Source of the DNA: Streptomyces sp. SID13031
GTDB taxonomy: Bacteria > Actinomycetota > Actinomycetes > Propionibacteriales > Kribbellaceae
Length of the DNA: 64,000 nt
Assembly (NCBI RefSeq): GCF_010548305.1
Contig: NZ_JAAGLV010000004.1
Span: 186,001-250,000, forward strand
Reading direction: 5' to 3'
Position numbers and translations under genes: made by a program. The notes under the pieces are model-generated. The model did not search any database, was not told the origin of the DNA, and saw only the letters and a program-made list of their open reading frames with translations. Shown one piece after another: positions 1 to 8,053 of the stretch (the stretch's first letter is position 1; each line of letters begins with the position of its first letter).

Positions 1-32
1 AGAACCGCCAGCAGCTTGTGTTTGATGCGCAC
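1..32 (-). CDS. 5' end of a leftward gene cut by the window edge
   Basis: Only the first ten codons are inside the window. A GTG at 32 is preceded on the minus strand by a strong AGGAGG four bases away. The first residues read (M)RIKHKLLAVL, a positively charged start running into a hydrophobic stretch, as in a signal peptide or lipoprotein leader. A LacI-type operator and a sigma70-like promoter lie about 150 bases upstream. Together they suggest the substrate-binding protein of a sugar ABC transporter, but the product cannot be identified from this fragment. Confidence 0.45.
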   Translation of the reverse strand, partial: MRIKHKLLAV

Positions 33-144
33 AATTCCTCCTCAGGTTTGTCCCGTGCGAGAGGAAGGCGGAGCACCGGACGACCGCAGAGGGGGCTGCG
101 TTTACCAGGGCGCAGTCACCGCCGGGGGCGGGCGGTACCCACTG

Positions 145-179
145 CTCACCCGACGAGGGACGGTGAGCCATCGGGTGAG
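145..179. repeat. 9-bp inverted repeat in the leader of the leftward gene
   Basis: CTCACCCGA at 145-153 is matched by its exact reverse complement at 171-179, with 17 bases between. It sits directly downstream (in the leftward direction) of the 14-bp LacI-type operator, inside the transcribed leader. It could be a leader hairpin or a second protein site. Confidence 0.4.
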
Positions 180-221
180 TGAGAGCGCTCTCATACTTGG
201 ACCCGCTTCCAGCCGTGTCAA
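180..221 (-). promoter_or_regulatory. Sigma70-like promoter with overlapping LacI-family operator
   Basis: On the minus strand TTGACA (221-216) is followed after 17 bases by AAGTAT (198-193). The perfect 14-bp palindrome TGAGAGCGCTCTCA at 180-193 overlaps the edge of the -10 box. A CG-centred palindrome of this kind is typical of LacI-family sugar repressors (compare the CebR box TGGGAGCGCTCCCA). Its position would block the promoter of the leftward gene starting at 32. Confidence 0.6.
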
Positions 222-274
222 CACCTGGCCCCTGGCGGCTTTCCGACGCTTGATATGCCGACCGGCCGGCGCGA

Positions 275-1501
275 TCAGCCCGTTTGGGAGTCCAGGCCGG
301 GGAGGGGTGGGGGTTCGCGGTGGGTTTTGTCGAGGGTGGGGCCGGGGAGCCAGCGGTGGGTGTCGGGGGTGTCGTCGTCCAGTGCCAGGAACTCGGGGGC
401 TGTCAGGGGACGGGCGGAGGCCTCGATGGATTCCATCGCGGTGAGTTCGGCTTCGGTGACGTGGAGGTCCCGGAGTTTGCGGGCGGTGGTGAAGACTCGG
501 CGTTCGAAGGAGCCGACGGTGCTGTTGTAGGCGTCGACGGCCGAGGTGAGGGAGCGGCCTACCCGGTTGAGGTGGTCGCCCATGGTGCCGAGGCGTTCGT
601 AGAGTTCGCGGCCGAGCTCGAAGACCTGTTGAGCCGATTCGGTGAGGGCTGATTGGTTCCAGGCATAGGCGGCCGCGCGCAGGGTGGCGATCAGGGTGGT
701 GGGGGTCGCGAGGATGACCCGGCGTTCGGCGGCGTACTCGAGCAGGATCGGCTCCACGTCCAGGGCGGCGGACAGGAAGGACTCGCCGGGGACGAAGAGG
801 ATGACGAACTCGGGGGTCGACGGGAGTCTCGACCAGTAGGCCTTCGCCGAGAGCTGGTCGACGTGGGTGCGGAGGTGCCGCGCGTGGGCGCGCAGGCGCT
901 CCTCGCGGAAGTCCGGGTCGTCGCTCTCGGCTGCCTCCAGGAAGGCCGCCAGCGGGACCTTCGAGTCGACGACGAGGTTCTTGCCCTCGGCAAGTCTCAC
1001 CACCATGTCCGGGCGCAGCAGGCCGTCGTCGCTCACGGTCGTCGTCTGCTCGGTGAAGTCGCAGTGCGCGACCATACCGGCCAGCTCGACCGTACGGCGC
1101 AGGTGCAGCTCGCCCCATCGCCCGCGCACCTGTGGTTTGCGCAGCGCGGTCGACAGCGAGGCGGTCTCGCGACGCAACGCCTCGCCACTCATCCGTACTT
1201 CGTTCACCTGTTGGTGCAACTGGCTCTGCCAGGCGGCGCGGCCCTTCTCCAGTTGGTTGAGCTGGGCATGCAACCGGTCGAGCGACTCCTTCACGACCGC
1301 CTGCCCGGACATCTGTTGCCCGACCGTCGTCCGCTCCTGGGTGAGCTCGACCACCCGATCCTCGGCCGCATCCCGCTCGGCCGTGATCCGCGCGAGCGAA
1401 GCGCCATCGCGGCCGCGCGACCAGAGCACGCCGAACACCCAGCCGAGCCCGAGCCCGACCAGCAGGAAAACCAAGAGCAGCAGAACCGCGGTACCGGTCA
1501 T
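275..1501 (-). CDS. rmuC: DNA recombination protein RmuC
   Basis: A 408-residue RmuC-family protein, linked to limiting inversions and rearrangements during recombination. It has one N-terminal membrane anchor (about residues 3-24), a coiled-coil stretch (about 35-110), then the RmuC domain with VRGRWGELHLRRTVELAGM, RPDMVVRL, NLVVDSKVPLAAFLEA, FVPGESFLSAAL and the late Val-Ile-Leu-Ala-Thr-Pro-Thr-Thr-Leu motif, all family hallmarks. I chose the ATG at 1501 because the membrane anchor follows at once; an ATG ten codons upstream is possible. No strong ribosome site is visible. It reads leftward behind the MFS gene with a 62-base gap. Confidence 0.9.
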   Translation of the reverse strand: MTGTAVLLLLVFLLVGLGLGWVFGVLWSRGRDGASLARITAERDAAEDRVVELTQERTTVGQQMSGQAVVKESLDRLHAQLNQLEKGRAAWQSQLHQQVNEVRMSGEALRRETASLSTALRKPQVRGRWGELHLRRTVELAGMVAHCDFTEQTTTVSDDGLLRPDMVVRLAEGKNLVVDSKVPLAAFLEAAESDDPDFREERLRAHARHLRTHVDQLSAKAYWSRLPSTPEFVILFVPGESFLSAALDVEPILLEYAAERRVILATPTTLIATLRAAAYAWNQSALTESAQQVFELGRELYERLGTMGDHLNRVGRSLTSAVDAYNSTVGSFERRVFTTARKLRDLHVTEAELTAMESIEASARPLTAPEFLALDDDTPDTHRWLPGPTLDKTHREPPPLPGLDSQTG

Positions 1502-1563
1502 GTCACAGACAGTCGCAGACGCCGCCGACAATTTCTGGACGACGAGCCCGGCGGCTCGAAACC

Positions 1564-2991
1564 TCAGGGTGTGAGCTGTGGCTCCTCAGCCTTACGGACC
1601 GTGCGCGAGCGGGTGATGCGCCAGGCGGGGAAGGCGCCGAGCGCGGCCGCGAAGGCGAAGGTGTAGAGCAGGAAATGCGCGGAGGAGAGTACGGAGGGTT
1701 CGCCCAGTTTGACCAGTACGCCGGCCAGGGCCGCGCTGAAGGCGCTGGCCATCAGGAAGACCGTGTTGATGCCTGCGGAGGCCTTGGCTGCCTCCTCCTC
1801 GTCCTCGACGCTGCTGAAGGCTGCGACGGCCAGGTGGGGGAAGGCGATCCCGATCCCGGCGCCGGCCGCGAACAGGGTCACGAACCACAGGCCGGCCACG
1901 ATTGCGGGCGGCCCGTCCTGCTGCAGGGCGGAGTGCGCGGCGAGCCCGATCGCCAGCAAGATGGGTCCGCCGACGATCATCCGGCGTACGACGCCGGGGC
2001 GGTTGGCGCCGGCGCTGATGGTTTGGCTCAACGACCAGCCGAGGGACAGGGCCGCCCCGAGGAACCCGGCCAGCAGCGGCGACATCCCGCCCAGCTCCTG
2101 ACCGAACAGCGGGATGAACGCCTCGGTTCCGGTGCCGAAGGCAAGGATCCCGACGGTCAGGTAGACCCACTTCAAAGACTTGCCCCGGGCAAAGACGACC
2201 CGCGGCAGGACGGCTGCCTTGGCGGTCCGCTCGTAGGCGACGAACCCGGCGCCGAGCCCCAGCCCGGCGATCAGCACCACCGCGGTCGCGACTCCGGCCG
2301 GCACGATGCTCGCAACGCTGACCATCGCGACGGCCGCGGTCAACAGGACCAGCGAGATCCCCGGTACTGCGGAACTGGATGCTGAACGCTCGGTCCGCGG
2401 AATCACCCGCACCACGACAACCATCAGTACTGCGGCCAGCGCGACCAGCAACCCGAAAGCCGGCCGCCAGACCCCGAGTTGCCCGAAGGCGCCACCGGCG
2501 GAGGGCCCGACCAGATTGCCGACACCCCACATCGCCGACACCAGCGCAGCACCCTTGGCCCACAACCGCTCAGGCAGCGACCGCTGGATGAGCGCGTAGC
2601 CGAGCCCTGCCAGGAGACCGCCACCGAAGCCTTGCACGGCCCGCCCTGCAAGGAAGATCCCGATGCCCGGGCTGGCCGCCGCGATCAGGGAGCCGAGACC
2701 GAACAGCCCGAACGCCAGCAGGTAGGCGACCATCGAGCCCCGCGTGGTGAGGATCCGGCTCACCAGCATCGAGCTGATCACCGACGCGACCAGGAAGGCC
2801 GTCATCGTCCAGGCGTAGAAGCCGGTACCGCCGATGTCGTCGACGATCGTCGGTAGCAGACTGGTGGTGAGGTAGACGGTGCTCGCTTCCATCAGCACCC
2901 CACCGGCCAGTACGACCGCCACCGGGGCGTACCTGCGGCCGAGGAGCTCGCGCCAGGAGCCGGTCGCGGCATGGTCCGTCATGAGTGCCAT
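1564..2991 (-). CDS. MFS transporter (drug-efflux type)
   Basis: A 475-residue major facilitator superfamily protein, about twelve to fourteen hydrophobic segments from residue 25 to the end. The loop after the second segment (SRILTTRGSMVAYLLAFGLF) resembles MFS motif A, and RAVQGFGGGLLAGLGYALI is the motif of helix 4-5 in DHA-type exporters. It is expected to be a proton-driven exporter in the cytoplasmic membrane; the substrate is not predictable. Starts at 2991, 2982 (MTDHAA) are both possible and neither has a clear ribosome site. The two ends are tight against rmuC and the deacetylase gene, all leftward. Confidence 0.85.
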   Translation of the reverse strand: MALMTDHAATGSWRELLGRRYAPVAVVLAGGVLMEASTVYLTTSLLPTIVDDIGGTGFYAWTMTAFLVASVISSMLVSRILTTRGSMVAYLLAFGLFGLGSLIAAASPGIGIFLAGRAVQGFGGGLLAGLGYALIQRSLPERLWAKGAALVSAMWGVGNLVGPSAGGAFGQLGVWRPAFGLLVALAAVLMVVVVRVIPRTERSASSSAVPGISLVLLTAAVAMVSVASIVPAGVATAVVLIAGLGLGAGFVAYERTAKAAVLPRVVFARGKSLKWVYLTVGILAFGTGTEAFIPLFGQELGGMSPLLAGFLGAALSLGWSLSQTISAGANRPGVVRRMIVGGPILLAIGLAAHSALQQDGPPAIVAGLWFVTLFAAGAGIGIAFPHLAVAAFSSVEDEEEAAKASAGINTVFLMASAFSAALAGVLVKLGEPSVLSSAHFLLYTFAFAAALGAFPAWRITRSRTVRKAEEPQLTP

Positions 2992-3041
2992 GCCGCGACG
3001 CTAGGACTTCAAGTGCCCTTGAGATCAAGCGCGTGCAGCTT

Positions 3042-3833
3042 TCAGCAGGCCATCGCGGCGAAGGTGTAGCCCTGGGCCTTCAGCAGGCGCAGTGCCTTGT
3101 CGAGGGCCGCGACGGTCTGGGTGCGGTCGCCGCCGCCGTCGTGCATCAGGATGATGTTGTGCTTCTGCGCGTGGGTCATGATGTTGTGGACGATCGCGTG
3201 GACGCCGGGCCGGGCCCAGTCGCGCGGGTCGACGTCCCAGAGCACCTGGACCATCCCGGCGGCCAGGATCTCGGCGCGCACCTTCGGGTTCGACGCACCG
3301 TACGGCGGGCGGAAGCACTTGGACTGCGGGCCGTCGAAGATCTCGTGATGGCGCTTGGCCGGTGTGATCGCGGTCAGCTGCGGGTGTGAGATCGAGTGGC
3401 TGCCGATGGTGTTGCCTGCAGCAAGGACCTGCTCGCGCAGCCCGGGGTGCGCGGCCTGCATGTTGCCGAGCTCGAAGAACGTTGCGTGGGCACCGTACTT
3501 CGCCAGCACCCGCAGAATACGTGGCGTCCAGACCGGGTCCGGGCCGTCGTCGAAGCTGAAGAACAGCACCTTCTTGTTGCCGGCGATCGCGGCCGCGGTC
3601 GGGTCACCGGCCGGCGTGCGCGGCTTGCCGGACTCCGGTCCACCCGAGTTGCCGGGCGGCGTCGGGGTCGGCGTCTCGATCGGCGTCGACGACGGGGTGA
3701 TCGCAGTGTTCGGTGCGGAGGCCGACGTCGGCTTGGGCTGGTTGGTGTGCCCCAGCGCCAAGGCGATCAGCGAGCCCACGACCAGGGCGGCTGCGACCCC
3801 GGTACCGATGATGGCGGCTAGCTTGCGGGACAT
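3042..3833 (-). CDS. Secreted or membrane-anchored polysaccharide deacetylase (NodB domain)
   Basis: A 263-residue protein with a short N-terminal membrane segment (about 7-28), a Pro/Thr/Ser-rich linker (about 33-75) and a C-terminal NodB domain. The carbohydrate esterase 4 motifs are complete: FSFDDGPD, HSISHP (metal histidines), RPPYGA, DVDPRDW and ILMHDGGG. It should remove acetyl groups from a cell-wall or extracellular glycan outside the membrane. The ATG at 3833 has an AGGGAG ribosome site five bases upstream, so the 17-codon longer version is rejected. A second, diverged deacetylase lies at 33162. Confidence 0.9.
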   Translation of the reverse strand: MSRKLAAIIGTGVAAALVVGSLIALALGHTNQPKPTSASAPNTAITPSSTPIETPTPTPPGNSGGPESGKPRTPAGDPTAAAIAGNKKVLFFSFDDGPDPVWTPRILRVLAKYGAHATFFELGNMQAAHPGLREQVLAAGNTIGSHSISHPQLTAITPAKRHHEIFDGPQSKCFRPPYGASNPKVRAEILAAGMVQVLWDVDPRDWARPGVHAIVHNIMTHAQKHNIILMHDGGGDRTQTVAALDKALRLLKAQGYTFAAMAC

Positions 3834-3907
3834 GATGCTCCCTTGCAGATCAGGCGGATGTTCCCCAGATACGCTCCCCCTCAAGGAGCTTTCATCGGTA
3901 AGACGCC

Positions 3908-4750
3908 TTACATTTGGACCTGGTTGGCAGGGCTGTGTTGCAGGGAGATCTCAGTCGCCTTGGGAGTCACGACCGAGGCCGGCGTTCCGCGGTGGTAAAG
4001 CCTTCCCTCCAACGACTTCACGCTCGCGACCAGGACGAAACTCATGCTGACCAGCAGCGCCCAGGCGCCGAACTTCGCCGGGTGCACCAGCCGCCAGACG
4101 CTCACCTGGTCGGGGTAGTTCCAGGCATCCAGGAAGGTGCCGAAGTTCTCCGCGATCCAGAGGAAGAAGCCGATCAGCGCGAACGACAGCGCCAGCGGCA
4201 TCCGGTACCGCCGGGTGCCGACGGTGTAGAAGACCCAGGTGCGCCGCAGTACGAGCAGAAGTCCCAGCGCGATCGGGATGCGCAGATCGGGCAGCCAGTG
4301 GTGGGTGAAGAAGTTCCCGTAGATCAGTACTGCGAGCACGGTGGTGAGAACCGGCCGATAGCCGCTCACCCGCAGGTCGAACCGCCGCCACGCCTGGCAG
4401 ATGTAGCTACCGACCGCGGCGTACATGAAGCCCGCGAACAGCGGCACCCCGGCGAATTTCGTCACCGCGTCACCCGGGTACTGCCAGGAGCCGATCTGGA
4501 CCTTGAACAGCTCCAGCCCGAGCCCGATCAGGTGGAAGCCGAAGATCACCGCGATCTCGCGCCAGGTCTCCAGCCCGGCCAGCCAGCACCCCAAGGTGAG
4601 CAGCAGGCAGAAGCCGAGCAGGGCGTCGTACCGGGCGATCGGGAGGTCGATGTACTTCGAGATCGCCAGGCCGGCGAAGAGCGCGGCGGGGAACAGGCAG
4701 GAGACGAGTTGGGTGCGGCCGAACCGCAGGAATTGCGAGCAGCCGAACAC
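3908..4750 (-). CDS. DUF817-family integral membrane protein
   Basis: About 280 residues with seven to eight hydrophobic segments. The conserved core IFGFHLIGLGLELFKVQIGS, FMYAAVGSYICQAWRRFDLR and WIAENFGTFLDAWNYP matches what I recall of DUF817 membrane proteins, whose function is unknown. The start is uncertain: GTG at 4750 leaves a short N-terminus as in relatives, a GTG at 4792 is possible, and the longest frame needs a TTG. It lies 74 bases downstream of the deacetylase start, in the same leftward direction. Confidence 0.75.
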   Translation of the reverse strand: MFGCSQFLRFGRTQLVSCLFPAALFAGLAISKYIDLPIARYDALLGFCLLLTLGCWLAGLETWREIAVIFGFHLIGLGLELFKVQIGSWQYPGDAVTKFAGVPLFAGFMYAAVGSYICQAWRRFDLRVSGYRPVLTTVLAVLIYGNFFTHHWLPDLRIPIALGLLLVLRRTWVFYTVGTRRYRMPLALSFALIGFFLWIAENFGTFLDAWNYPDQVSVWRLVHPAKFGAWALLVSMSFVLVASVKSLEGRLYHRGTPASVVTPKATEISLQHSPANQVQM

Positions 4751-4863
4751 GAGGCGTGATCGGTGGCTGATGAGTTCTCTGCAACTGGTCACAGAGTGGA
4801 GACGCTGCTTGCTCTCGACTGGTTGGGACGGATAGATCACTCCCAACGGATGGAGGTGCTGCG

Positions 4864-5385
4864 ATGGATCCGAAGGTGGTCTACGAGACGGACCGGCTGG
4901 TCGTACGCGACTGGACCGACGCGGACGGCGACCGGGTGTTCGACATCTATCGCCGGTGGGAGGTGTCGCGCTGGCTCGGCGCCGACCCGCGGGTGATGAC
5001 GGATCGTGACGCCGCGTCGCGCGTGATCGAGCGGTGGAACACCCGCAACGAGGATCCGGTGCACGGCATCTGGGCGGTGGAGGAGAAGGCGTCCGGGACG
5101 ATCGCGGGGACCGTACTGCTGGTACCGCTGCCCGAGGGACCTTCGTCGAAGGGTGAGGTCGAGGTCGGCTGGCACTTACACCCCGACGCGTGGGGGCGCG
5201 GGCTGGCGACGGAGTCGGCGCACGGCGCGATCACGCACGGGTTCAAGGCGGGTCTCGGGGAGATCTACGCGGTCGTCCGCCCGGACAACCAGCCCTCGCT
5301 CGCCGTCTGCCGCCGGCTCGGGATGCAGCCGCTGGGGCTGACCAGTCGGTGGTACGACTCGGAGCTGGAGTCCTTCGTCATCTAG
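4864..5385 (+). CDS. GNAT acetyltransferase (RimJ/RimL type)
   Basis: A 173-residue protein of the RimJ/RimL-like GNAT group, transferring acetyl from acetyl-CoA to an amine; substrate unknown. The order of motifs is typical: TDRLVVRDWTDAD at the start, WAVEEKASGTIAGTVLL, then EVGWHLHPDAWGRGLATESA (acetyl-CoA binding loop) and YAVVRPDNQPSLAVCRRLGM. The ATG at 4864 follows a GGAGG site. It reads rightward toward ychF, diverging from the DUF817 gene. Confidence 0.88.
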   Translation: MDPKVVYETDRLVVRDWTDADGDRVFDIYRRWEVSRWLGADPRVMTDRDAASRVIERWNTRNEDPVHGIWAVEEKASGTIAGTVLLVPLPEGPSSKGEVEVGWHLHPDAWGRGLATESAHGAITHGFKAGLGEIYAVVRPDNQPSLAVCRRLGMQPLGLTSRWYDSELESFVI

Positions 5386-5475
5386 CCCGTACTGCGTCGC
5401 GCGGCGGGCGGTTCGCAGTACCGGCTGGTCGGCGGATTGGGGTGGGGCGGGTTCGGCCGCGTACTCTTGCTGCCC

Positions 5476-6552
5476 GTGGCACTCTCCATCGGAATCGTCG
5501 GGCTCCCCAATGCGGGCAAGTCCACGCTCTTCAACGCGCTGACCAAGAACAACGTGCTCGCGGCGAACTACCCGTTCGCGACGATCGAGCCCAATGTCGG
5601 GGTGGTCGGCGTACCGGACGCGCGGCTGGGCAAGCTCGCCGAGCTCTTCGGGTCGGCCAAGCAGTTGCCGGCGACCGTGCAGTTCGTCGACATCGCCGGC
5701 ATCGTCCGGGGCGCGTCGGAGGGTGAGGGGCTGGGCAACAAATTCCTCAGCCACATCCGCGAGGGCGACGCGATCTGCCAGGTCACCCGGGTGTTCCGCG
5801 ACGACGACGTCACCCACGTCGACGGCAAGGTGAACCCGGCCGACGACATCTCCACGATCCAGACCGAGCTGATCCTGGCCGACCTGCAGACCGTCGAGAA
5901 GGCGATCCCGCGGCTGGAGAAGGAAGCCCGGCTGAAGAAGGAGGGCGTCGCCGTCCTGGAGGCGGTCCGCGAGGCGCAGAAGCACCTCGAAGCCGGTACG
6001 CCGATCATCGCCACCAACGTCGACCGCGACGCGATCCGCGAGCTCATGTTGATGACGGCCAAGCCGTACATCTTCGTCTTCAACTGCGACGCGGACGAGC
6101 TCGCCGACGAATCCCTCAAGCAGGGGATGCGCGATCTGGTCGCCCCGGCCGAGGCGATCTTCCTCGACGCCAAGTTCGAGGCCGAGCTGGTCGAGCTCGG
6201 CGACGAGGACGAGGCCCGCGAGATGCTCAACGAGATGGGCGTAGAAGAGCCCGGCCTGGACGTCCTGGCCCGCGTAGGCTTCGAAACCCTAGGCCTGCAG
6301 ACCTACCTCACCGCAGGCCCGAAGGAATCCCGAGCCTGGACCATCAAAAAGGGCGCCACCGCCCCCGAAGCCGCCGGCGTCATCCACACCGACTTCCAGC
6401 GCGGCTTCATCAAGGCCGAGATCGTCTCCTTCACCGACCTGATGGAAGCCGGCTCCATGGCCGCCGCCAAATCAGCCGGCAAGGTCAGAATCGAAGGCAA
6501 GGACTACATCATGGCCGACGGCGACGTCGTCGAATTCAGATTTAACGTCTAA
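5476..6552 (+). CDS. ychF: Redox-regulated ATPase/GTPase YchF
   Basis: A 358-residue YchF, the conserved ribosome-associated P-loop NTPase of the Obg family. Walker A is GLPNAGKST (about residues 9-17), the switch regions are YPFATIEPN and VDIAGIVRGAS (DIAG at 72-75), a helical coiled insertion follows (about 130-200) and a TGS domain ends the protein with the family tail DYIMADGDVVEFRFNV. The start is the GTG at 5476, giving the normal family length. Two oddities: the last 22 bases are repeated four times downstream (see the island), and A-ending codons become clearly more common after about position 6235 than before it, suggesting that the 3' part may be mosaic. Confidence 0.95.
   Translation: MALSIGIVGLPNAGKSTLFNALTKNNVLAANYPFATIEPNVGVVGVPDARLGKLAELFGSAKQLPATVQFVDIAGIVRGASEGEGLGNKFLSHIREGDAICQVTRVFRDDDVTHVDGKVNPADDISTIQTELILADLQTVEKAIPRLEKEARLKKEGVAVLEAVREAQKHLEAGTPIIATNVDRDAIRELMLMTAKPYIFVFNCDADELADESLKQGMRDLVAPAEAIFLDAKFEAELVELGDEDEAREMLNEMGVEEPGLDVLARVGFETLGLQTYLTAGPKESRAWTIKKGATAPEAAGVIHTDFQRGFIKAEIVSFTDLMEAGSMAAAKSAGKVRIEGKDYIMADGDVVEFRFNV
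6529..6550 (+). repeat. ychF-tail repeat copy 1 (native ychF 3' end)
   Basis: The last 22 bases of ychF before the end of its TAA stop, coding Val-Glu-Phe-Arg-Phe-Asn-Val. This is the reference copy. Close copies lie at 8630, 10953, 12471 and 13039, with a decayed one at 6992. It probably marks the left junction of the accessory island. Confidence 0.85.
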
Positions 6553-6646
6553 CCGCCTCCAACGTCCAAAGGACACCGCCTCCGGCGCAAGCACGCGAGG
6601 TGATCTTCGTTGAAGGCTCGTTCAGCGATAGACGCTGCGCCTCGCG

Positions 6647-6685
6647 GTGTCTTCGTTCGAGGACAGCACGCACTTGTCTTCGTTC
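6647..6685. promoter_or_regulatory. Relic of a HipB operator pair
   Basis: Two boxes, GTGTCTTCGTTC at 6647-6658 and TTGTCTTCGTTC at 6674-6685, start 27 bases apart. The same boxes with the same spacing precede hipB at 9184 and 9211. Here they run directly into the end of a hipA-like sequence, so the operator has survived a deletion of hipB and most of hipA. Confidence 0.6.
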
Positions 6686-6695
6686 ATGGACAAGG

Positions 6696-6954
6696 GGCAT
6701 CGCTCTCTCCAGCGGAGGTGAGCGGATCTTCCGCCGCATAGGGCGCAATCAATGGGAGAAGGCCGCCAGAACTCTCAGTCTGGCCCCGTGCTCTGCTGAT
6801 CGGCCGCGCCAAAGGACTTGCCGAGCACTATCCCGATGCCTTCGAACGAGCGGTAGACAGTGTCCGAGACATCCCCGGAGCGGACGAGATCAATGCTTGA
6901 ACCATGCCGGCGCTGCGCGAACACTACAAGCGTCTAGCGCAGCAAGCTACGTGA
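6696..6954 (+). pseudogene. Relic of a second hipA (C-terminal end only)
   Basis: The translated fragment GIALSSGGERIFRRIG followed, after one frameshift near 6780, by LLIGRAKGLAEHYPDAFERA and then MPALREHYKRLAQQ lines up with residues of about 338 to the end of the intact HipA at 9651-10919 (LSIGGERIFSRI, LAERYPDAFEQA, LPVLREHCKSLVQQ). An in-frame stop also interrupts it near 6898. The operator boxes lie directly upstream, so a deletion removed hipB and roughly the first 335 codons of hipA. It is non-functional. Confidence 0.75.
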
Positions 6955-6991
6955 GATTTCAGGTCATGAGGCTGGTCGATGACGAATCGGT

Positions 6992-7009
6992 GTCGAATTC
7001 CGGTTCGCC
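6992..7009 (+). repeat. Decayed ychF-tail repeat after the hipA relic
   Basis: The first nine bases match the ychF tail exactly and the next six match in most positions; the rest has diverged. Its place, about 40 bases after the end of the hipA relic, matches that of the intact copy at 10953 after the intact hipA, with a similar GATGAC stretch between. This supports duplication of the whole hipBA-plus-tail unit. Confidence 0.45.
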
Positions 7010-7061
7010 GCTTGGCGGGAGGGTTTGGACTTTGCGCCGCTCCGTCCCGAGCGCTTGTCCG

Positions 7062-7889
7062 CTACGATTCGTCGAATGCAGCGGCGGAGCTAGGCAGCGA
7101 TTGGTCTTGTTGGACCAGGCCGGGCTTGAAGGCCTGCAGGACTGTCATGAAGCCCTGCCATGCAGCCTCAGTTAGCGGAAATTCGCCCTCTAGGATCACG
7201 ACCTTGCCGCCGACCAGCGGGATCGCGTGGCGACTCGGGCGTACCGTCGACGGGGTGTGATGGACCGGAACCTCAACTCGCTCGCCTGTCGAAGCCTGCC
7301 AGACGTCAACAGTCGGCGCGACTGGGTAGTTACTGGCTGCGGAACTGTCCAGGCTACCCAAATCGTCCCTGTCCGTTTCGACCGAGGCTGGGAACTCTTC
7401 ATCCATTAGGCCTGCAAAGTGGATAGTTGCCTCGTACTGCTTAGCGAACTCTCGCGCTCCGGTGTCAGAGAAGCCCATCTCGCTGATCAAGTGCCAGTTG
7501 AAGGTCTCGGGTGATCCGGTGTGTATGCCATATCGCTCCCATATTTGCCGATTCATCGTAGGTTCAAGCGCCGCTTCACGAATCTCTGACCTTCGTACGT
7601 CTTCAGGTGCAGTGAGGATCGCGCGGGCGCGTTGACTGATTGAGGCCTTGCGCTGGTCGCCCGAGCCGGTCTCATCGAGAAGGCCGAACTGTTTGACGGC
7701 GGAGTAGGCAGTCGAGGCTGGGCCAGTCTTGATCGTCTTGAAGCCCCAGTGCCTCGCAACGAGATCGATAGGAGCAGCGTTGTATCGCTCGCGCTCGAAT
7801 AAAACGCGCGCTCGCTCGATTGCCTGCTCGAGGTTGAGCGACGGGTACTTGCGGCGCTGTCCACCGTGCCTATGGCTAGCTTCACTCAT
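7062..7889 (-). CDS. Hypothetical protein of the island, possible winged-helix N-terminal part
   Basis: A 275-residue protein I do not recognise. The N-terminal half (about 10-110) is rich in charged helices, with RKYPSLNLEQAIERARVLFE and a segment STAYSAVKQFGLLDETGSGD that resembles a winged-helix fold. The C-terminal half ends VILEGEFPLTEAAWQGFMTV, similar to short domains that close some regulators. The ATG at 7889 has GGAGGG just upstream, so the 16-codon longer start is less likely. Base composition is visibly lower in G and C than in the chromosomal flanks. It is the only leftward gene of the island. Confidence 0.6.
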   Translation of the reverse strand: MSEASHRHGGQRRKYPSLNLEQAIERARVLFERERYNAAPIDLVARHWGFKTIKTGPASTAYSAVKQFGLLDETGSGDQRKASISQRARAILTAPEDVRRSEIREAALEPTMNRQIWERYGIHTGSPETFNWHLISEMGFSDTGAREFAKQYEATIHFAGLMDEEFPASVETDRDDLGSLDSSAASNYPVAPTVDVWQASTGERVEVPVHHTPSTVRPSRHAIPLVGGKVVILEGEFPLTEAAWQGFMTVLQAFKPGLVQQDQSLPSSAAAFDES

Positions 7890-8016
7890 GGGACCCTCCG
7901 TTTCAGTTAGAGAGTAACAGAGGGTTGCCACCGACACCTAGAGTCAGTGAAACAGAGAAAACTACTCTGCTGGGGTCGGTATCGCTGCACTCGTGCTAGA
8001 GTATTGCCAACGAAGA

Positions 8017-8044
8017 AGGCCCCCGAGCAGTAACTCAGGGGCCT
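8017..8044. other. Strong hairpin upstream of the tRNA-like sequence
   Basis: AGGCCCCCGAG at 8017-8027 pairs with CTCAGGGGCCT at 8034-8044 (10 of 11 pairs) around a CAGTAA loop. No T-run follows on either strand, so it is not a typical terminator. It ends nine bases before the tRNA-like element and could belong to the same transcript or mark an element end. Confidence 0.5.
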
Positions 8045-8053
8045 ACTAGTGAA

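Noticed and set aside
102-1118. Long Arg/Pro-rich frames over rmuC, and similar ones over most genes (for example 33227-34351, 37138-38535, 48815-50704).
   Set aside because: These are typical high-GC shadow frames: no domains, extreme Arg/Pro/Ala content, opposite or shifted to clear genes.
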